From: an uncultured Bacteroidota bacterium
GTDB lineage: Bacteria > Bacteroidota > Bacteroidia > 2-12-FULL-35-15
DNA length: 9,386 nt
Assembly (NCBI GenBank): GCA_903881065.1
Contig: CAIRRW010000011.1
Location: forward strand, 1-9,386
Direction: 5' to 3'
Shown in pieces: positions 1 to 6,747 of this stretch (its first letter is position 1; each line of letters starts with the position of its first letter). The position numbers were made by a program, and so were the translations under genes. The notes under the pieces are model-generated. The model had not been told where the DNA came from and ran no database searches. It saw only the letters and a program-made list of their open reading frames with translations.

Positions 1-602
1 AAAGGAATTGTAGTCTTCATTGATTTCGTTTCCACTTTAGAATATATAGGCATCGCAGGAGCACTTCCAGTTTTAAGCATTTCATCAATGGAATAGGCAC
101 TTTGCCCGCTAGTGTAAATTTTCTCTCTCACCACCACATGGCTATTTGTATAAAGTACAATTCCGACAATCAAACCAATTCCAACCTGTCCAAGCACTTT
201 AAATTTTCCCTGTAATCCTTTTTTATCTTTTTTGAAAACTTTTATGTAATCATCTACAAATCCTATAAAACCAAGCCATACAGTAGTTATTAATATCAGC
301 ACGATATATACATTATCTAATCTTGCAAATAATAGTGAAGGTATAAGTATCGCTGAAAGTATAATCAAACCGCCCATTGTAGGGGTTCCTTTCTTTTCCA
401 ACTGTCCTTCTAATCCTAAGTCGCGAACAATCTCTCCTACTTGTTTTCTATGCAATAAATTAATAATCCGCTTCCCAAACACCATTGAAATCAATAATGA
501 TACAATCAGCGCCAAAGCAGCACGGAAAGAGATGTAATGAAACACTCCTGCTCCCGGGAAATCGTATTGCTTGTGTAAATAATTAAATAAATAGTAGAAC
601 AT
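1..602 (-). CDS. mraY: Phospho-MurNAc-pentapeptide transferase MraY, N-terminal part (gene runs off the window)
   Basis: MraY is the integral membrane enzyme that transfers phospho-MurNAc-pentapeptide from UDP to undecaprenyl phosphate, making lipid I on the cytoplasmic face of the inner membrane. About 200 codons are visible. They contain a hydrophobic segment near residues 25-42, the family signature KGTPTMGG (71-78), further membrane segments at about 79-93 and 98-116, and the catalytic DDYIK motif (117-121), with Asp117 and Asp118 as the metal/substrate aspartates. After a helix at about 136-151 there is a polar stretch (152-195) longer than in proteobacterial MraY, as is usual in Bacteroidota, leading into TTIPF where the window ends. 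The ATG at 602-600 overlaps the murE stop by one base (TAATG), which suggests translational coupling. The missing C-terminal part should hold the remaining membrane helices and the HHH motif. The identification is secure; only completeness is unknown. Confidence 0.96.
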   Translation of the reverse strand, partial: MFYYLFNYLHKQYDFPGAGVFHYISFRAALALIVSLLISMVFGKRIINLLHRKQVGEIVRDLGLEGQLEKKGTPTMGGLIILSAILIPSLLFARLDNVYIVLILITTVWLGFIGFVDDYIKVFKKDKKGLQGKFKVLGQVGIGLIVGIVLYTNSHVVVREKIYTSGQSAYSIDEMLKTGSAPAMPIYSKVETKSMKTTIP

Positions 603-2065
603 TATTTTTCAAATAGTTTTAAGTTTTCCTTTAACACTTCCATATCATCAAACGCATGCTTCACACCTTTTACCTCCTGGTACTTTTCATGCCCTTTACC
701 AGCTACAAGTATTATATCTCCTTGCTTTGCATACGAACAAGCTGTTTTTATTGCTTCACTTCTTTCTGTTATTGAAATCGTTTTTTTATTATTTACTGCA
801 TCCACACCTTTTTGCATATCCTTTATTATCGCTGCCGGCTCTTCGCTTCGTGGATTATCCGAAGTAAGAATTACTTTATTACTCAAGTCGCAGGCAATCT
901 TTGCCATCAATGGCCGCTTTGCCACATCCCTGTCTCCACCACAACCAACCACAGTTATTACCTGCTCGTTTCCTGTTCGGATATCTCCAATTGTTTTCAA
1001 CACATTTACCAAAGCATCCGGAGTGTGAGCATAATCAACTATTCCAATGATTCCATTATCAGTTCTTACATATTGAAATCTTCCTTCTACCGAATTCAAC
1101 GAACTCAAAGTCGTAAGTACATTTGTTTTATCTTCTTTCAGCAAAACCGCTGTAGCATACACAGCAAGTAGATTGTACGCATTAAAACTTCCAATCAGTT
1201 TACTCCACACCTCTTGATTATCAATATTCAAATGCAATCCCGAAAATTGATTTTCAATCACCCTGCATCTGTAATCGGCCATTCCACGCAGCGAGTAAGA
1301 TTTTTTTTCTGCCTTTGAATTTTGCAGCATGATGTTTCCATTCGCATCATCTTTGTTTGTCAAAGCAAAAGCATCACTTCCCAACGCATCAAAAAATCCT
1401 TTTTTTGCTTTTATATATTCATCAAATGTTTTATGATAATCCAAATGGTCATGCGTAATATTGGTAAACACACCGCCTGTAAAGTGAATCCCCGCAATTC
1501 TATTCTGTACCACAGCGTGAGAGCTCACTTCCATAAAACAATGAGTACACCCTTTATTCACCATATCTCTCAACAGTGAGTTCAACTCAATTGCATCCGG
1601 AGTTGTATGCGTTGCAGCAAGCACATCATTATTAATTTGATTTTTTACTGTGGAAAGCAAACCGACTTTATAATTCAGTTTTTTAAATAAATTAAATAAT
1701 AAAGTAACCGTAGTTGTTTTTCCGTTAGTGCCTGTAACGCCTACCAGTTTTATATGTTCCGAAGGATTATCATAAAAGTTACTCGCAATAATTCCCAACG
1801 AAGCACTCGTATCTTTTACTTTTATATAAGTTATTTTCTCATTTATTGAAACAGGAATCTCCTCACACAATACAGCAATTGCTCCAGCAGTTATGGTATT
1901 ATCAATATATTTATGGCCATCACTCACCGTTCCTCTCATCGCCACAAACAAATTATCCTTCCCTATTTTTCGCGAATCAAATTGAATTGCATTTATCGCC
2001 ACATTCGTAGAGCCAACAACTTCTATTAAACTTACCTTATATAATATGTCCTTTAATAATTTCAT
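602..2065 (-). CDS. murE: UDP-MurNAc-L-Ala-D-Glu:meso-diaminopimelate ligase MurE
   Basis: This cytoplasmic Mur ligase adds the third residue of the peptidoglycan stem peptide, using ATP. It is 487 residues, normal for the family. The N-terminal UMP-binding domain is at about 20-105, the ATP P-loop TGTNGKTT at 111-118, the central-domain HDHLDYHKT at 205-213, and the likely carbamylated lysine is Lys221 in the YIKAKK stretch. The C-terminal ligase domain carries the GGDRD segment (377-381), DNPR (403-406) and AGKGHE (455-460). DNPR is the known determinant for meso-diaminopimelate, so the wall is predicted to be DAP-type rather than lysine-type. The start MKLLKDILYKVS matches the usual Bacteroidota N-terminus, with AGGA five bases before the ATG. 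The gene follows ftsI after an unusually long 427-bp gap and overlaps mraY by one base. No key residue appears to be missing. Confidence 0.97.
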   Translation of the reverse strand: MKLLKDILYKVSLIEVVGSTNVAINAIQFDSRKIGKDNLFVAMRGTVSDGHKYIDNTITAGAIAVLCEEIPVSINEKITYIKVKDTSASLGIIASNFYDNPSEHIKLVGVTGTNGKTTTVTLLFNLFKKLNYKVGLLSTVKNQINNDVLAATHTTPDAIELNSLLRDMVNKGCTHCFMEVSSHAVVQNRIAGIHFTGGVFTNITHDHLDYHKTFDEYIKAKKGFFDALGSDAFALTNKDDANGNIMLQNSKAEKKSYSLRGMADYRCRVIENQFSGLHLNIDNQEVWSKLIGSFNAYNLLAVYATAVLLKEDKTNVLTTLSSLNSVEGRFQYVRTDNGIIGIVDYAHTPDALVNVLKTIGDIRTGNEQVITVVGCGGDRDVAKRPLMAKIACDLSNKVILTSDNPRSEEPAAIIKDMQKGVDAVNNKKTISITERSEAIKTACSYAKQGDIILVAGKGHEKYQEVKGVKHAFDDMEVLKENLKLFEK

Positions 2066-2492
2066 TAATCCTGTTTCTGCGTTCTCTTTTAATTCTTTTA
2101 ATCACTTCCCTATTTTAACTCAAACTCCAACTTTGCTCCTTCTTTTCTCAACTCTTCCTGCTCCAACCATTGTTCAATTGCCTTTTTCTTTACTTTTTAA
2201 AACAATTATTTTAAGTTAATTATCTAATTTACAATTTAATATATCTCTATTTCCAACTCCCCGTTCTCAACTACCCCCCTCCTGCGCACCCCAACTCCCC
2301 TCGTGCGCACCCCATCTCCCTTCGTGCGGACTCCAACGCCCTTCGTGCGGATCCCAACTCCCTTCGTGCGAACCCCAACTCCCTTTCTGCGCACTCCAAC
2401 TCCCTTCGTGCGAACCCTAACTCTCTTTCTGCGGACTCCAACTCCCCTCGTGCGGACTCCAACTATTTCCGTGCGCACCTAATCTATTCTCC
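2066..2492. other. Non-coding spacer between ftsI and murE
   Basis: This 427-bp gap interrupts an otherwise tightly packed cluster. Its ftsI-proximal half (2281-2490) is the 21-bp tandem array listed separately. The murE-proximal half (2066-2280) is AT-rich. It holds decaying echoes of the array, such as GGGAGTTGGA near 2253-2262 and AGTTGGAGT near 2125-2133 (minus-strand reading). It also has a 28-codon open stretch (minus, 2196-2110) without a proper start. I see no convincing terminator or Bacteroidota -7 box here, so murE and mraY are probably transcribed by read-through from ftsI. Confidence 0.6.
2281..2490. repeat. 21-bp GC-rich tandem array, ten units
   Basis: Ten consecutive 21-bp units run from 2281 to 2490 with no insertion or deletion between them. 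On the plus strand the shared core is GTGCGGACTCCAACTCCC, with the bases after GTGCG varying (cac, gac, gat, aac). Units 9 and 10 (2449-2490), beside the ftsI stop, and unit 1 are the most diverged; units 2-8 are close copies. Two units contain the perfect palindrome GTGCGCAC (2303-2310 and 2471-2478). The array begins two bases after the ftsI stop and is far richer in G+C than its surroundings. Because 21 is a multiple of three and the unit lacks stops, reading frames stay open on both strands. One minus frame (GTG at 2478 to 2236) would give a Gly-Val-Arg repeat of 80 residues and another (2462-2271) a Leu/Ala heptad peptide. I treat these as by-products rather than genes. Confidence 0.93.
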
Positions 2493-4724
2493 TTATCCAT
2501 TTCCCTTTTTTGCCAAATTCCCAACCTTTTTCGCCGGCTTTTCACCAACTACCCCCTCTCCCTTTTTCAAGGAGAGTGGATTAAGGGGTGTGGTCAATGT
2601 CGTTCCCAACTCCAAAACAATTTCTGTCCCCTTCTTAAATTCTGTGCCTGCTGCTAAAGACTGTGAAGAAACTGCACCACTTCCAGTTAATTTCACATGC
2701 ATATAATTATTGTTTTCCAATAAATACAATACATCCCTGGCAGTCATTCCAACCACATTTGGCACAACTCCTTTTTTCAAAGTCTCTTCTATATTTTTTG
2801 TCGTGAGAATTACAGTTGACGAATCCTTACTTCCTCCCGAAACCCATTCTGCTTTATTATCTTCACTACTGCTTTTCACTTTCAAAGCAGTCAGCACATA
2901 ATTCATTTCCGATTGATTACCCGTTTTCACAGATGGCGCTTTTACTGCATAAGCAGCTTGTTCTCCATTTATTTCTTTATGAATTTCCAGACTTGTTGAA
3001 TACACTTTATCAGCAACATCCTTAAACACCGGCCCGGCTACAGCTGCACCGTAATAAGCATCTCCGCTTGGAGCACTAATTACCACAATGCACGAATACT
3101 TTGGATTATCGGCCGGGAAATATCCAACAAACGAAGCCTGATATGTCTGTTTCCCATTCACCATCCCTAATTGTGCAGTACCCGTTTTGCCTGCAACTTG
3201 ATAGCACGAACCCTTTATTCCTTTCCCTGTACCATTAAGTACAACGCCTTCCATCATAATCTTTGCCTTTGCCACAGTTGCCGCGGAACAAATAGAAGGG
3301 TTGATAATTTCAGGTTCAAATGTTTTTAACACTTTCCCTTTATTTCGTACTTCCTTCACAAATATTGGCCGCATCATCTTCCCATTGTTTACCACAGCAC
3401 TATAAAAATTTAATATTTGCAGCGGAGTAATTCGTGATTCATATCCATAACTTATCCATGGCAACGAAATTTTTGACCAGCTTTTATCTTTCGTATCTTT
3501 AATATAAGGAGCAGCTTCACCCGGAATAGTAACATTAAGCGGAGAATTCAATCCCATTTTATATAACCTGTCAATATATTTCTGAGGATCTTTTGCGTAA
3601 TAGCGAGTTATAATTTTTGTAACCCCAACATTGGATGATTGCTCGAATACTTCCTTTACAGTTATCTTACTTTTCTCAGGATGATGAGAATCCGAAACCT
3701 TTGCATCACTGTAATAGCAAGTACCATCACCAATGTCAACTATCTCATCCAAATTCAAATTAAAATCTTCCATCGCAGCAACCAGCGAAGGCAACTTAAA
3801 TGTTGAACCAGGAACAGTAGCTACTCCAACAGCATAATTCAAATTTTCCAAGTACGAAGCCGTGTCCTTATTGTTACGTTTCAAGTTTGCAATCGCTTTT
3901 ACTTCACCGGTTTTTATTTCCATTAATATCAATGAGCCGTGGTCTGCACCGTGTTTCTTCAAGCAATTCATTAAAGAATTTTCAGCAACATCCTGCACAT
4001 TTATATCTATCGTTGAAACAATATCATTTCCATCTTCCGGGTCCACTTCATTGTCATCATTTATAGGGCGCCACACATTTCCTGCAATTTTTTGCATCAA
4101 TCGATGACCGCTTTTTCCTTGCAACGTACTGTCAAATGCAACTTCCAACCCATATGACTTTCCTGTGCCATTATCATTAAGTTTCCCAATTGTTCTTGCC
4201 GCAAGAAATTGAAAAGGTCTTTCTCGCACGTTTGTTTGCAGATAAACAAAACCTCCACGATTTTTTCCTTTTCTCAACAAAGGAAATTTTTTCATCTTTT
4301 GAAGATCAGTATAAGACACATCTCGTTTCAAAACCACCCATCTGTCGCCGTCTTTACGAGCCTTTCTTAAAGTTTTATTATATTCCTTTTGTGATTTATC
4401 CTTAAACAAACTGGATAACTTATAAGCTAGAGAATCTACATTATCATAAAAGATATCATCAGTTATGGCTTCTGTATTTACATCCATTCCTGTTTCAAAA
4501 TAAGGTAGAGAGGTAGCTAATAAACTTCCGTTAGCATCATATATATTACCACGCACCGCTTCAATATCAAAAAACTTAGTTGAGAAACTTTGAGCCTGAG
4601 CTTTCCATTTATCACCTTCCTTAAACTGAATGATGCATATTTTGGAAATTATAGAGACACCAAAAAGACATATAATAAAGTATATGAGATAGACACGCCA
4701 AAGAATATCTTTTTTAATTTCCAA
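2493..4724 (-). CDS. ftsI: Septal peptidoglycan transpeptidase FtsI (class B PBP) with a C-terminal PASTA domain
   Basis: FtsI (PBP3-like) cross-links septal peptidoglycan in the periplasm as part of the divisome. The 743-residue protein has a short cytoplasmic start, a membrane anchor (about 10-33) and a dimerisation/pedestal domain opening with RGNIYDANG (58-66). The transpeptidase domain carries the three expected motifs: STFK (307-310, nucleophile Ser307), SSN (363-365) and KTGT (513-516). A single PASTA domain covers about 653-707, common in Bacteroidota homologues. The remaining tail (708-743) is basic and low in complexity; it appears to come from a repeat element (separate entry). The start is a TTG at 4724-4722, five bases after the ftsL stop. 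A TAA three codons further upstream than ACA-TTA-AGA closes the frame, no ATG or GTG intervenes, and the next Met (residue 80) would lose the anchor. No Shine-Dalgarno site is visible, so coupling to ftsL is likely. Confidence 0.96.
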   Translation of the reverse strand: MEIKKDILWRVYLIYFIICLFGVSIISKICIIQFKEGDKWKAQAQSFSTKFFDIEAVRGNIYDANGSLLATSLPYFETGMDVNTEAITDDIFYDNVDSLAYKLSSLFKDKSQKEYNKTLRKARKDGDRWVVLKRDVSYTDLQKMKKFPLLRKGKNRGGFVYLQTNVRERPFQFLAARTIGKLNDNGTGKSYGLEVAFDSTLQGKSGHRLMQKIAGNVWRPINDDNEVDPEDGNDIVSTIDINVQDVAENSLMNCLKKHGADHGSLILMEIKTGEVKAIANLKRNNKDTASYLENLNYAVGVATVPGSTFKLPSLVAAMEDFNLNLDEIVDIGDGTCYYSDAKVSDSHHPEKSKITVKEVFEQSSNVGVTKIITRYYAKDPQKYIDRLYKMGLNSPLNVTIPGEAAPYIKDTKDKSWSKISLPWISYGYESRITPLQILNFYSAVVNNGKMMRPIFVKEVRNKGKVLKTFEPEIINPSICSAATVAKAKIMMEGVVLNGTGKGIKGSCYQVAGKTGTAQLGMVNGKQTYQASFVGYFPADNPKYSCIVVISAPSGDAYYGAAVAGPVFKDVADKVYSTSLEIHKEINGEQAAYAVKAPSVKTGNQSEMNYVLTALKVKSSSEDNKAEWVSGGSKDSSTVILTTKNIEETLKKGVVPNVVGMTARDVLYLLENNNYMHVKLTGSGAVSSQSLAAGTEFKKGTEIVLELGTTLTTPLNPLSLKKGEGVVGEKPAKKVGNLAKKGNG
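2547..2594. repeat. Hairpin-forming REP-like repeat inside the 3' end of ftsI
   Basis: The DNA encoding FtsI residues 711-726 contains an inverted repeat: CTCTCC (2556-2561) pairs with GGAGAG (2571-2576), extendable by two T-A pairs around a bulged C with a TTTC loop. The encoded peptide, TTPLNPLSLKKGEG, resembles translations of a widespread intergenic repeat family whose DNA reads as CCCTTAATCC...CTCTCC. That resemblance is from memory and needs a genome-wide search. The repeat lies directly after the PASTA domain. The words CAACTACCCCCTC (2547-2559) and CAACTACCCCCCTCC (2268-2282) nearly match, linking this element to the border of the 21-bp array. Confidence 0.6.
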
Positions 4725-4729
4725 TTGTG

Positions 4730-5146
4730 TTAATCTTTTTTAGTGTTTGTTTTTACTTGTTCTACAATAATTTTTTTAGGAGGCACCACCGACTCCTTAA
4801 TCCCGGTTTGAAGCTTTGCTAATGCACGCGCTACTTCTGTCTGTTTGCTTTTTATTACCAGAGAATCTTTTACTACTATATATTGTGTTCTTAATTCTTT
4901 TATTTCATTATTCAGCTTGTTTACTTTTCTCACCTGATCATCTGCATAGTATCCATTAGCGATGTAACATATTGCCAGAAATGAAAGAAAAAAGATAAAT
5001 GGCAAATTTTTTATAGATGTATCTTTTGATAAGAAACTTCCGCTGACAACGTTGGAAACAGAACGAACCACCTTATTTCCCTTTATAGGTTTAACAGGTG
5101 TTATTGGCTCTTCAGCTTTTGGTTGTTCTTTAAATTTGTTTCCCAC
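4730..5146 (-). CDS. ftsL: FtsL-like divisome membrane protein
   Basis: FtsL is a small bitopic protein that, with FtsB and FtsQ, activates FtsW/FtsI at the septum. This 138-residue protein has a basic, proline-containing cytoplasmic N-terminus (1-48), one membrane segment (about 49-66, LPFIFFLSFLAICYIANG) and a charged coiled-coil-like stretch (70-112), followed by a lysine-rich end. Sequence conservation in FtsL is weak, so the call rests on topology, size and its position between rsmH and ftsI, where FtsL is always found in this cluster. The start is a GTG at 5146-5144: AGAAGG (5151-5156) lies four bases upstream, and the protein contains no ATG-encoded methionine at all. The stop is five bases before the ftsI TTG. 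Confidence 0.85.
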   Translation of the reverse strand: MGNKFKEQPKAEEPITPVKPIKGNKVVRSVSNVVSGSFLSKDTSIKNLPFIFFLSFLAICYIANGYYADDQVRKVNKLNNEIKELRTQYIVVKDSLVIKSKQTEVARALAKLQTGIKESVVPPKKIIVEQVKTNTKKD

Positions 5147-5155
5147 TTTACCTTC

Positions 5156-5183
5156 TTAATACTTTGTACTTAATACCTAATAC
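5156..5183. repeat. 7-bp tandem repeat filling the rsmH-ftsL gap
   Basis: Four adjacent heptamers on the plus strand read TTAATAC, TTTGTAC, TTAATAC and CTAATAC. On the coding (minus) strand this is GTATTAG-GTATTAA-GTACAAA-GTATTAA. The array starts at the last base of the rsmH stop codon and ends where the AGAAGG ribosome binding site of ftsL begins, so it makes up nearly the whole spacer. Similar GTATTAA-type heptamer strings occur between genes in other Bacteroidota as I recall them, but copy number here cannot be checked. It has no visible hairpin potential. Confidence 0.75.
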
Positions 5184-6079
5184 TATTTCTTTTCAGCAAT
5201 TCTTAATTTTGCACTCCTTGCTCTGCTATTCTCTTCATTCTCGCTATCACTTGGCACTATTGGCTTTCGTGTAATTTGTTCAAATGGTGTAATTTTATTT
5301 CCATAGAAATCTTTCTCAACTTCTCCTTCAAACTTTCCACTTCTCATTATATTTTTTACAAGTCTGTCTTCCAATGAATGATATGAAATCACTACCAATC
5401 TTCCTCCAGGCTTCAACACTTCTAAACTTTGTAAAAGCAATTCCTGCAAAGCATCCAACTCCTTATTGACTTCAATTCGTAATGCCTGAAATACCTGTGC
5501 ATGATATTGATTCTCTCTTCCTCGCTTCACACATTTCTCAATGGCTGCTTTTAAATCATTCACTGTATTTATTTTTTTTTCTTTCTTTGAATGAAATATT
5601 ACATTGGCTAATCTTCCTGCATTATCAACCTCTCCATACACTTTAAAAATCCGTTTCAAATCCTCTTCACTGTAAGTATTGATAATATCTGCGGCTGTTT
5701 GTTTGATATTTCTATCCATACGCATATCCAGTTTTGCATCAAAGCGAATGGAGAAACCTCTTCCTGCTTCATCAAATTGATGAGACGAAACTCCTAAATC
5801 AGCAAGCAAACCGTCAATTGGCAAAGCGTTATACATTTTGAGGAAATTCTTGAGATACTTGAAATTTTGTTTTATTAAAACAAATCGTTCATCTTCAATT
5901 TTATTTTTCAAAGCATCATCATCCTGATCAAAAGCATATAATTTACCGGTTGTTAAATGCTTTAATATTTCTCTTGAATGACCTCCGCCTCCAAATGTTA
6001 CGTCAACATAAATTCCCTTTGGATTTATATTTAAGCCTTCTATACACTCTTTTAAAAGAACAGGGTTATGGTACTCCAT
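5183..6079 (-). CDS. rsmH: 16S rRNA (cytosine(1402)-N(4))-methyltransferase RsmH
   Basis: RsmH (MraW) uses S-adenosylmethionine to methylate N4 of C1402 in the decoding centre of 16S rRNA. The protein is 298 residues, the normal length. It starts with the family signature YHNPVLLKE (3-11), then the SAM-binding loop VDVTFGGGGHS (25-35), the acidic FDQDDDA segment (50-56), ADLGVSSHQFD (93-103) with GRGFSIRFD (107-114) and LDMRMD (117-122), the helical insert, RIEVNKELDAL (201-211), and SYHSLEDRLVK (232-242) near the C-terminus, ending in RARSAKLRIAEK. The ATG at 6079-6077 begins six bases after the mraZ stop. A run of nine A on the coding strand (5572-5580 region) in codons for EKKI is a possible slippage site. 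All key motifs are intact. Confidence 0.97.
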   Translation of the reverse strand: MEYHNPVLLKECIEGLNINPKGIYVDVTFGGGGHSREILKHLTTGKLYAFDQDDDALKNKIEDERFVLIKQNFKYLKNFLKMYNALPIDGLLADLGVSSHQFDEAGRGFSIRFDAKLDMRMDRNIKQTAADIINTYSEEDLKRIFKVYGEVDNAGRLANVIFHSKKEKKINTVNDLKAAIEKCVKRGRENQYHAQVFQALRIEVNKELDALQELLLQSLEVLKPGGRLVVISYHSLEDRLVKNIMRSGKFEGEVEKDFYGNKITPFEQITRKPIVPSDSENEENSRARSAKLRIAEKK

Positions 6080-6085
6080 CTTAGC

Positions 6086-6550
6086 TTAGTTGTTATCAGG
6101 AGTTATACCGCCCATTACATCTTCAGCTAATTTTTCAAAATCAGTAGTACCACTATTAATAAATTTCTCGTATGATTTTTTGTCCCAGATTTCTATTCTA
6201 TCACCGGCAGCAGCCATCACAATGTCCTTGGTGATTTTAGCGAAGGTCATCAGGTCTTTTGATATCAAATAACGACCATTTGCGTCCAGTGCAACTTCCA
6301 TTACACCATAGTTGAACAAGCGGATAAACTCTACATTCTTCTTATTAAACTTATTCAACTTATTTACTGTTTTGGAAGTTTCATTCCAGGTGGACATTGG
6401 AAATAATTCCAGCGATTTGCTGAAAATACTGCGCTTAATCACAAATCCTTCGGAAAGTTCTTTGGCGAGCTGCTTTTTAAATGCAACAGGGAGCATTACA
6501 CGCCCTTTTGCATCTGCACTACATTGATAAACTCCAAATAAACTATCCAT
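6086..6550 (-). CDS. mraZ: Transcriptional regulator MraZ
   Basis: MraZ is a ring-forming AbrB/SpoVT-fold DNA-binding protein that controls the division cluster by binding direct repeats upstream of its own gene. I choose the ATG at 6550-6548 (MDSLFGVYQCSADAKGRVMLP), giving 154 residues, typical of Bacteroidota. AAAAAGG lies three bases before this ATG. The open frame continues upstream to 6658, but that extension would translate the operator repeats themselves (KVGESGKKWEF), so the longer form is rejected. Two SpoVT/AbrB-like repeats are seen: one around DAKGRVMLPVAFKKQL (residues 12-27) and a second around LDANGRYLISKDLMTFAKI, each with the D-x-x-G-R-hydrophobic core. It is the first gene of the cluster, six bases before rsmH. 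Confidence 0.96.
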   Translation of the reverse strand: MDSLFGVYQCSADAKGRVMLPVAFKKQLAKELSEGFVIKRSIFSKSLELFPMSTWNETSKTVNKLNKFNKKNVEFIRLFNYGVMEVALDANGRYLISKDLMTFAKITKDIVMAAAGDRIEIWDKKSYEKFINSGTTDFEKLAEDVMGGITPDNN

Positions 6551-6575
6551 TACCTTTTTATAAGCGGTGTAAAAA

Positions 6576-6583
6576 TAAATATA
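6576..6583 (-). promoter_or_regulatory. Possible -7 element of the mraZ promoter
   Basis: The minus strand reads TATATTTA, seven of eight matches to the Bacteroidota -7 consensus TAnnTTTG. It sits 26 bases before the mraZ ATG and directly downstream of the MraZ boxes, where a repressor would block polymerase. No clear -33 TTTG was found; that region is occupied by the repeats. This is an inference from position and a loose match. Confidence 0.3.
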
Positions 6584-6587
6584 AAAC

Positions 6588-6616
6588 TCCCACTTTTTAC
6601 CACTTTCTCCCACTTT
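6588..6616 (-). promoter_or_regulatory. MraZ operator: three direct repeats with 10-nt period
   Basis: On the minus strand the sequence AAGTGGGAGA, AAGTGGTAAA, AAGTGGGAGT repeats exactly every ten bases (CACTTT on the plus strand at 6591, 6601 and 6611). This matches the published MraZ binding pattern, TGGGA-type boxes separated by five bases, also described as AAAGTG repeats in Mollicutes. The outer two boxes are perfect TGGGA and the middle one is TGGTA. A further TGGGA lies at 6634-6630, but 22 bases away and out of register. The operator is 38-66 bases before the mraZ ATG, as expected for autorepression of the whole cluster. Confidence 0.88.
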
Positions 6617-6747
6617 GTTGAAAACTTTATCCCAAATCAAAATTTGTTTGATTTTCAAAAAGAGAGGAAACTGAATACAGTTATGGAATAAAGATTATAT
6701 TCCAAGCTATATTCTCCGGTGGGAGAAAAACAGGAATTGTTCATTAG

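Noticed and set aside
812..1579. Plus-strand ORFs of 85-119 residues inside murE
   Set aside because: They are antisense shadows of a clearly conserved gene, rich in Ser/Ile/Cys as expected from reverse reading of AT-rich coding DNA.
2236..2478. 80-residue Gly-Val-Arg repeat protein on the minus strand starting at GTG
   Set aside because: It is open only because the 21-bp repeat has no stops in any frame. Other frames across the same repeat are also open, no ribosome binding site is present, and the codon content is unlike the neighbours.
2281..2490. CRISPR array
   Set aside because: The 21-bp units are directly adjacent with no spacers between repeats, and no cas genes are nearby.
6551..6658. 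Longer MraZ with a 36-residue N-terminal extension
   Set aside because: The extension would translate the operator repeats and the likely promoter. The ATG at 6550 has a good AAAGG site and gives the normal family length and N-terminus.
6719..6728. A fourth MraZ box (GTGGGAGAAA, plus strand) that might regulate pabB
   Set aside because: It is a single copy in the opposite orientation without a partner ten bases away, and MraZ needs tandem boxes.
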